Assembly: GCA_037447605.1 (NCBI GenBank)
Contig: CM074805.1
Coordinates: 593,090-657,089, forward strand
Reading direction: 5' to 3'
DNA length: 64,000 nucleotides
Source of the DNA: Zygnema circumcarinatum
Taxonomy: Eukaryota > Streptophyta > Zygnematophyceae > Zygnematales > Zygnemataceae
Part shown: positions 58,091 to 64,000 of the stretch, piece after piece
How positions within the stretch are numbered: position 1 is the first letter of the stretch
How the letters are laid out: every line of letters starts with the position of its first letter
Translations under genes and position numbers: made by a program
The notes under the pieces: model-generated
Database searches by the model: none
Seen by the model: only the letters and a program-made list of their open reading frames with translations
What the model was told of the DNA's origin: nothing

Positions 58091-59709
58091 ATGGCGGCCA
58101 TTGCGGCAGTGTATGTGGCAGGAGTTTCAGGAGGTGCTGGAACTCTGGTTGTTAGCGGAATTGGTGTTCAAAGTGGTCAAGTTTTGTCGTGCAGGTCGGC
58201 ATTTCATGGCAGGCAAATGACGGCTGAGAGAGGGGGAGAGATGAGGAGAAGGTGGAACGCGAGTGGGAGACTGCCGCAGACTATGGCGGTTATGGAATCA
58301 GGTCTTGCACCGTGCTATTGCTTATTGTACTGATTTTTTGGCTTGAATGGGTGGATTTCGGGTCCGGTTTGGACGCAAGCAGCCTCGGATAGTGATAAAC
58401 GTAGAGAAATAGTCTGCATTTTCATAATTTATCCATTCTGCAAACAATGGACCGGCATTCTGTGTCCTTTTCTCGGTCATTCTTTCCTTCATTTGTCGAG
58501 CTGTGATGGAATGACAGCGGTTGGAAGCTCGACGAACTCAATCTCACCGCAAAGGAAATATAAGTCTATTCATTGGATAGCATCAGCTTGAATTCGAATG
58601 TACACATTACACATTATTACACAAGACATCTTTGGGCCGGCGGAGTAGGTGATGAACCTACTATGGAAGAAATTGCGTTGATTCGCTTTCTGCAAGAATG
58701 TTTTAACACCGGAAATTCCAGATTCTTCTCACTCTTTTGCGAATCTCTCGACGTTCTTCTGCTGTTTGGGGCACAGATAAAGGTGAAGGATTTCATCCGT
58801 TGGCCTGGCTGCAGCGAGTGCTGTTCAACGACGCAGGTTCGTTCACGCTAATTTCCGTCTCACCAGTTCTCGTATTCATGCATTACAGTTTACATCCTCA
58901 GATAATTGCAGTCCACTACTCTGTTTCAACAACTGTGCAAAGCATTCATTTTTTCCACATAACGCTTGTCGTGGACTTCGTTGTGTCTGCAGAGAAGAAG
59001 GAGAAAGAGTTGCAGGACCTGACTCGTAACTGGCATGCCAGCACTAAAGGCACACTTATTCGCAAGTTTCGAGTGCCAAATGCCGTTGAAGGTCAGCGAC
59101 TTCTCAATGCGCTCGCAGATCTCCTGTCTGCCGACGACTTGTTTCGGGATGCCAAAACTCACAAGGTCAGTCGAATCATCGTCAAACTCGGATGCTCCTG
59201 GAGGGCCAATGAGATGGTTTTTTCTTGCTTTTTTTTGTCGACTGTGGTCATAAAACTGTCGATTGGCTATTCGGAAGCTAAACAACACTTCACCGGGCCA
59301 TGAATACGTAGAATACTCGACAGTTTAGTAAGCTCGATTGAAAAAGATGCAGATTCTGTTTGACTAAGGGCAGCTGCTCCTTGATTGTGAAAGTTTTAGC
59401 TGTGAAAGCACTGAGTGCCCTGATGTCCAGTTGCTAGCAGGACCATAGACAGCACTTACTAGTATAAGTGGTGACATGTGTTGGTGCTATGTTATTCTAA
59501 CCGTCCTTTTGCAGGGATGCCGAATCTTGCGGGAAAGCGCACATGGCTTATCAGTTTGCTGCAACAATGTACGAGGACTTTTCGATGAATTGCCCACTCC
59601 CCATTTGGAGGTTGAGATTACAGTGTTCCCTCCTGGACCCCTCACTTCAGAAGAGTATCAGAAGGCAGCGAAGGTGGAACAAGTGTTAAAGAAGGGGCAT
59701 TCGATATGA
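58091..59709 (+). CDS. unidentified, possibly plastid protein, weakly PCD/DCoH-like
   Basis: Exons 58091-58301, 58777-58836, 58993-59165 and 59515-59709 join in frame to 212 residues. The first about 65 residues lack acidic residues at the start and are rich in Ala, Gly, Val and Ser, then basic, like a transit peptide. The body reads EGFHPLAWLQRVLFNDAEKK, WHASTKGTLIRKFRVPNAVE, GQRLLNALADLLSADDLF, GCRILRESAHGLSVCC and HLEVEITVFPPGPLTSEEYQ, ending VLKKGHSI. The strand-helix order and the final HLEV...GPLTSEEYQKAAK block faintly recall pterin-4a-carbinolamine dehydratase folds, including plastid RAF2. However, the catalytic His-His-Pro motif is missing. I do not recognise the family with confidence. 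Confidence 0.55.
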
Positions 59710-60539
59710 GTCGCAAATTTGCAGACTACTGACGTTTGTTTATCCTGTTTATATGTGACAGTGTTTCCTTTATGTCCTTGTGTCTTGTCTCCCACAACCG
59801 GGATTTTGTAATTGTGTAGACTCTCAAGTCCACGTTATTGACGGTTTGTGGTCGAGGGAGTCTACATGGTATGCCTTTAGGGTAACCTTTTTTCCCAGTC
59901 GCTTTTGGCCACAAAGCAGTGTACGAGGGAAGTAGATTGTGAATAGGACTGACGGTAGCTCCCGCCCCATGTATTATTCTTGCTTTAAAACTGAGTTTGG
60001 CCCTGTTCTTTTGTTTTACTGGAGCTACTTGGGCCTAACTGCGTGCCCGGTGTATTGGCCTTCCTTTGGACCGGCTAAAACACAGGCGATGGCAGAAAGC
60101 CATTGATAAGGAAAAACTCCCAAATGACTATGAAATGGCTAACTCTCATGACAAAGAGGGAACACCGATGACAGCTACTCCGACGAAAAAACGAAAATTT
60201 GGGTGTCTTCATTTCTTTTTTTGTTCTTACTCTTGGCGTCAAGCCCTTCAACATCCCATGCCTCATGTCTGCCATAGCTTCCCATAACATTGTACTCAAC
60301 ACTCATAACCTGCACACGAGAACCCACTCCGCTCTATCTGCCAAAGATTATAACTTAAGTCCCAGTTACCGTTGACATACCATTCACCTTGCGCCCCAAA
60401 TACAGCACAGTCATCTTTTCGTTCGTCCCACTTCATTTAGCAGGGCACATATGGCACACATTCGACCACCTACTTCCAAACCACCTTCACTCCATGAGCC
60501 AACACTGGGCTCAGGTTTACGCAGGAGCTGCAACCTCTC
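59710..60539. other. intergenic between converging genes, no gene seen
   Basis: 3' flanks of the preceding gene and of the alcohol dehydrogenase. No exon was supported. Confidence 0.5.
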
Positions 60540-63053
60540 CTATTCAGACTTCTCCCAGTCGATGACTACCCGGAACATGGCCTTCCCCGACATCATGCGG
60601 TCATACGCCTCCGGAGTCTTGCTTGCGGGGTACACTTCGTTCATGGATCGGACACCCGACAATGCTGCAAACTGCGGAACATGAGCGTCGAGTGGGGTCA
60701 GATACAGCACAAATTGTCAAGACAGCCTGAGAGATCGTGAGAGCATGCGCGAGAGGGGAGCATAGGACCACGAAAGATAGGGGAGAATGAGAGCATGAGA
60801 GAGTGGGGAGCATGAGAGAGTGGAGAGCATGAGAGCATGGGAGAGACGAGAGCATGGAAGTATGCGAGACAGGAGAGCGTTAGAGCATGAGAGCGAGGAG
60901 AGCATGGCAACATGAGAGCATGATTCCATACGAGAGAGGAGAGCACGAGATCAGGAGAGCATGAATTATCTTTTAGGGCCCTCACAGTTTTTATTAAAAA
61001 ACCAGCAACTGTCGCAAGTTCTTTAGTTGACTAAAATCATAGCCATGGGATGCGGCATGTAACTGGTTTGTTCATATCATAAGCTCACCTTGAGAGCATC
61101 CTCGCTGTCATTCGCGATGCCAGAGGGGTGCCCCTTGATGCTGCGGGCACCGCCGATAAGGAAGATGGGGTCCACATTGATGGACTCCGCTCCAGCACCG
61201 AGAATTACCATGGTGCTGTTCTTTGCGAGAGTTGGGAGGACCTGGCTCATGGCCTGAGGGCTCGTAGAGGTGGCCAGCAGCACTTTGATGCCACCCAAAG
61301 CCTTCAAACATCCAGATCCCGCACTCCCATGAGCCCCAAAATAAGTGAAACATGGTCATGGAACACAGGAACGATGAATGTAATAATTAAGTTCTCGGAG
61401 AGACAAAGCGTAACAAGCGAGAGGGTTGGACACGCAAGAAGTACGTGGGACTGGAGGTGGAGGAAGGTGGAGAGGAAGGCAGAGGCGGAGAAAGAAAGAA
61501 AAATAGAGGGCAGGCGAAAGCACTAAAGCCCGAATGGAGCTTTGATGTTTCTAAGAGTCAGGAATGCGTGAAAATGGGAGAAGGGCCGTACCTGTGCTTT
61601 CTCCACTACATCCGCAGATGTGGTGTCAATGTAGTGGTGGGCACCCAGTTCCATTGCTTTGGCTTTCTTTTCTTCCCCTCGTGAGAACACCACCACTTTG
61701 TATCCCATTTTGTTGGCATACTGCTCCCCGATCCCAGAGACTTAAACCGCTTAGCTATAATATTCTGCTCACACCCATGCATCGGTTGCAATGACTCCTT
61801 GAAGCTTCCTATTATTTCCAACAAAGCTGCAACTAGAAGTCAAGTATACATTCTATTATCATCCCATCCCATTCAATCTGGTCCATCAGGAAATGAAGAT
61901 TTGAAAGAGCCGTGTCTCTACGTGTACAGATTCGTTGCCTCCTACAAATTTTGCATATTGTTAGAACCAGTATCTTGCCGACTGTTTCTGAAAGATTCCA
62001 CTTTTCATTGTTGTCTCTGCTACTAAAAACTGACCTAGTTGCAGTTACGACCATTTCCTTTCACTTCACCTGAATCGCAAGATGCCCAAGGCCGCCAATG
62101 CCCTGGACGCCCACTGTACTTCCAGCAAGTGCCTTCACTTGCCGCAGCCCATTAAACACCGTCACACCTACCACACATTTGCACGCTCAAAACACTTATC
62201 TCAGTCTCCGAGCTCCAAGACGTTTCATTAACATTCATGCATAGACCACTGACTTTGCCTTGGGGTCAAAGCTACATCATTAAGGCTGCACCTAGCCTCG
62301 ACGACATTCCCTCATCCCCTCTTAAAATCCAAGGTTTTCATAAGGCCATGGTTTCCGTTCACCTGCACACATGAGAGGGGCCGCTTCCACAAAGCTTAGA
62401 GAGTCCGGAATGGCAGCCAGCGCCTTCGCATCCGCAACCACGTATTGGCCATATCCTCCGTCGTAGTTGATCCCAGTCACCGGCATCTTGTCGCAGTTGA
62501 TTAAATCCGCCTCTCTGCAGCTCTCACATTCTGTGCAGTGGCCTCCATACCAGCCAACTCCAACCCTGCGCCCCAAGAAATTCTCAATTTCCACTAAAGA
62601 TAGAATATTCACAAAGGAGTCGAACATGAACGAGAATCATTTTTCAAGATCTGTTCAAAGCTAAGTTAAGGTAGTCCTTCCTCACCGGTCCCCCGCCTTC
62701 CATTTCCCTACACCAGCACCCACAGCATCGACAACTCCTGCAACCTCATGTCCTGGACTGCGCGGAAATTGAAGACCGGGCCATATCCCAAGCTTGGTGA
62801 AGCAGTCAGAGTGGCATAACCCACATGCATAGACCTGCAAAAGTTCGCCAAGAGCTGCAGTCAGCGTCGATGGCTGAACAAGGAGGGTTCCACATAGCTC
62901 AGTTGACACAACACTAACAGCTGAAAGATAAAGACTCGTTAGCTTCCGCACCTTCACACGCACAAAGCCGGGAGGAGGCTCCTGAACCTCCTTGTCCACC
63001 TTCACAAAGTCACTACCGCCGGAGGAAACCTCAAATGCAGTGTATGTGGTCAT
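60540..63053 (-). CDS. zinc-dependent alcohol dehydrogenase, CAD/COG1064 type
   Basis: Exons: 62952-63053, 62686-62834, 62363-62565, 62070-62167, 61592-61720, 61089-61301 and 60540-60671, giving 341 residues, the usual family length. VYACGLCHSD supplies the first catalytic-zinc Cys and SPGHEVAG the His-Glu pair. CTECESCREADLINC holds the four structural-zinc Cys. APLMCAG carries the last catalytic Cys. GIGGLGHLAIQ is the Rossmann GxGGxG nucleotide loop, followed by KVVVFSRGEEKK at the NADP-ribose position. The fold ends ASKTPEAYDRMMSGKAMFRV. Enzymes of this type interconvert aldehydes and alcohols with NADPH, cinnamyl alcohol dehydrogenase being the plant example; the substrate is not readable. 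An in-frame upstream ATG at 63122 would add 23 residues. 63053 (MTTYTAFE) matches family starts better. Confidence 0.93.
60725..60965. repeat. degenerate GAGAGCATGA satellite in ADH intron
   Basis: Units of about 8-13 bases built on GAGAGCATGA, AGCATGAGAG and related strings repeat for about 240 bases. They lie inside the last intron of the alcohol dehydrogenase gene (60672-61088). Confidence 0.85.
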
Positions 63054-63259
63054 GGTTGTGCCTGCGATGCAGCCATAGCCAACGAAGTCAGATCGCAACG
63101 AAGTATTCTCCACCATTCGCATTCAAAGGGCTACTAAAAAGAGGCTTCGAAGAAAGATGAGTTCTTTAGCCTTCAGAAATAACTCTCCTTTCCTGCACCT
63201 CCTCCAGCTCACGACACTCCCTTTAAAACCATACACACTGACACTTACATATTATCCCT

Positions 63260-63400
63260 CCCTTTCTTCTCCCCCTGCCCCTCCCCCTACCCTTCCCTCC
63301 CGCCCCTTTTCTCTCTCTATCTCACTATCTCACTACCTCACTGCCCCTTTTTCTCTCTCTCTCACTCTCTCTCTCTCTCTCTCCCCCCCCTTTCGCAAGA
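63260..63400. repeat. CT-rich low-complexity tract
   Basis: C/T-rich sequence with a (CT)n core at about 63355-63383, upstream of the alcohol dehydrogenase. No coding value. Confidence 0.8.
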
Positions 63401-63559
63401 AACTGCTTTCAAGCATCATTCCCGTTCCCTTCATCGCAACTGAACCCTTTCCCACCATATCCAAACACGCATCTTTCATGCTTTAGTGAAATAATCTCCT
63501 TGTAATACACTTATAAATGGAAGACCTGCATGGATGCATGGATGCATGGATGCAAACCT

Positions 63560-63707
63560 GGACTTGCAATAGGGCGAGCTCCGCGCCTCCCTTCTGAATG
63601 GCGACCAGCTTCAGCCGCTCCTCATGTGCCTTGCAAGCTTTCAAGCTTTTAAGCTCAATTTTAAAGAATCGATACACGGCAGACGGAGAGACGTGTGAAA
63701 AGATCAC
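63560..63707 (-). CDS. possible orphan first exon
   Basis: A minus-strand ORF from an ATG at 63707 (MIFSHVSPSAVYRFFKIELK) includes ACKAHEERLKLVAIQKGG and reaches GTCCAG with a GTTTGC donor-like site near 63560. The residues look protein-like, but no next exon was identified before the alcohol dehydrogenase. It might be an alternative first exon of that gene or a separate short gene. Confidence 0.28.
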
Positions 63708-63766
63708 ATTTGCAAAGTCTTGATACAGTGAAGTTCGTTAGATTGATTGAAGAGCGTCACGGTTAT

Positions 63767-63860
63767 GGGTGCACGTGGCGACTGTATAAATCAGCCACGT
63801 CATCAGGAATGCCAGGCTGCTGATTGGTCCAAGATTTCGCACCTGCCACGTGGCCAGGCG
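63767..63860. promoter_or_regulatory. G-box cluster with CCAAT motifs
   Basis: CACGTG at 63772-63777, CCACGTCA at 63795-63802 and the perfect palindrome GCCACGTGGC at 63845-63854 fall within 85 bases. ATTGG/CCAAT motifs lie nearby. The cluster is upstream of the possible exon at 63707 on the minus strand. Regulation by bZIP/bHLH factors is inferred. Confidence 0.45.
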
Positions 63861-64000
63861 AACCAGGCTCGCGATTTGTAGAAAATTAACGTTCTCAATT
63901 TGAGCCAATCGGAATCCACCACGTTGGAAGAAATCTCCTAAGAAAAAAAGTCGAAATTGTGTGGTTAATGTCTGTTTAACCAACTCAGCCATAACCAGCC

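Noticed and set aside
60698-60985. Minus-strand ORFs of 70-95 codons
   Set aside because: They translate the GAGAGCATGA satellite within an intron.

Overview
This window is nuclear DNA of a photosynthetic eukaryote of the green lineage. The genes are split by many short GT-AG introns. Several products are plant-type: an HCF107-like chloroplast RNA-maturation factor, a BSD2-like DnaJ-type zinc-finger protein with a transit-peptide-like exon, a plastid-type MsrB, a LEC14B/DCAF11 WD40 protein, and a secreted protein with a root-cap (LEA-like) domain. The root-cap domain hints at a streptophyte, possibly an alga, but that is inference. All exon models were drawn by eye from reading frame, splice signals, intron phase and recalled family consensus. 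No alignment was run, so exon edges may be off where noted.

Layout. 1-3500: mostly non-coding, with a doubtful minus-strand exon at the left edge, a solo fold-back end and a 1-kb polypurine G5A satellite. 3505-6114 (-): root-cap-domain secreted protein, 5' end not found. 6898-7410: fold-back element. 8091-11134 (-): LCAT-family acyltransferase/phospholipase. 11936-12530: TA-flanked MITE. 13234-13905 (+): hypothetical ORF. 14659-16044 (-): MsrB. 17093-20775 (-): CIR1-like splicing-associated protein. 22609-27784 (+): large protein with signal peptide, EF-hand, SAM, FN3, membrane segments and FYVE-like zinc finger. 29442-34426 (-): LEC14B/DCAF11. 36023-41247 (+): HCF107-like. 42112-43355 (+): BSD2-like. 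45048-45632: second fold-back element. 45985-53033 (+): SSRP1, the HMG-box subunit of FACT. 53591-54590: long fold-back element. 54950-56720 (+): HMGB/NHP6-like protein. 58091-59709 (+): conserved-looking, possibly plastid protein. 60540-63053 (-): zinc alcohol dehydrogenase of the CAD type. 63560-64000: orphan exon and a G-box-rich promoter.

How they fit together. The genes are mostly unrelated housekeeping and plastid genes. The clear functional pair is SSRP1 and the adjacent HMGB gene. Their HMG boxes are nearly identical and share both intron positions, so the small gene looks like a partial tandem duplication of the SSRP1 tail, with a fold-back transposon between them. The most novel-looking single gene is the EF-hand/SAM/FN3/FYVE-like protein. 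Accessory DNA consists of three inverted-repeat transposon types, CGTAC palindromes and several satellites.
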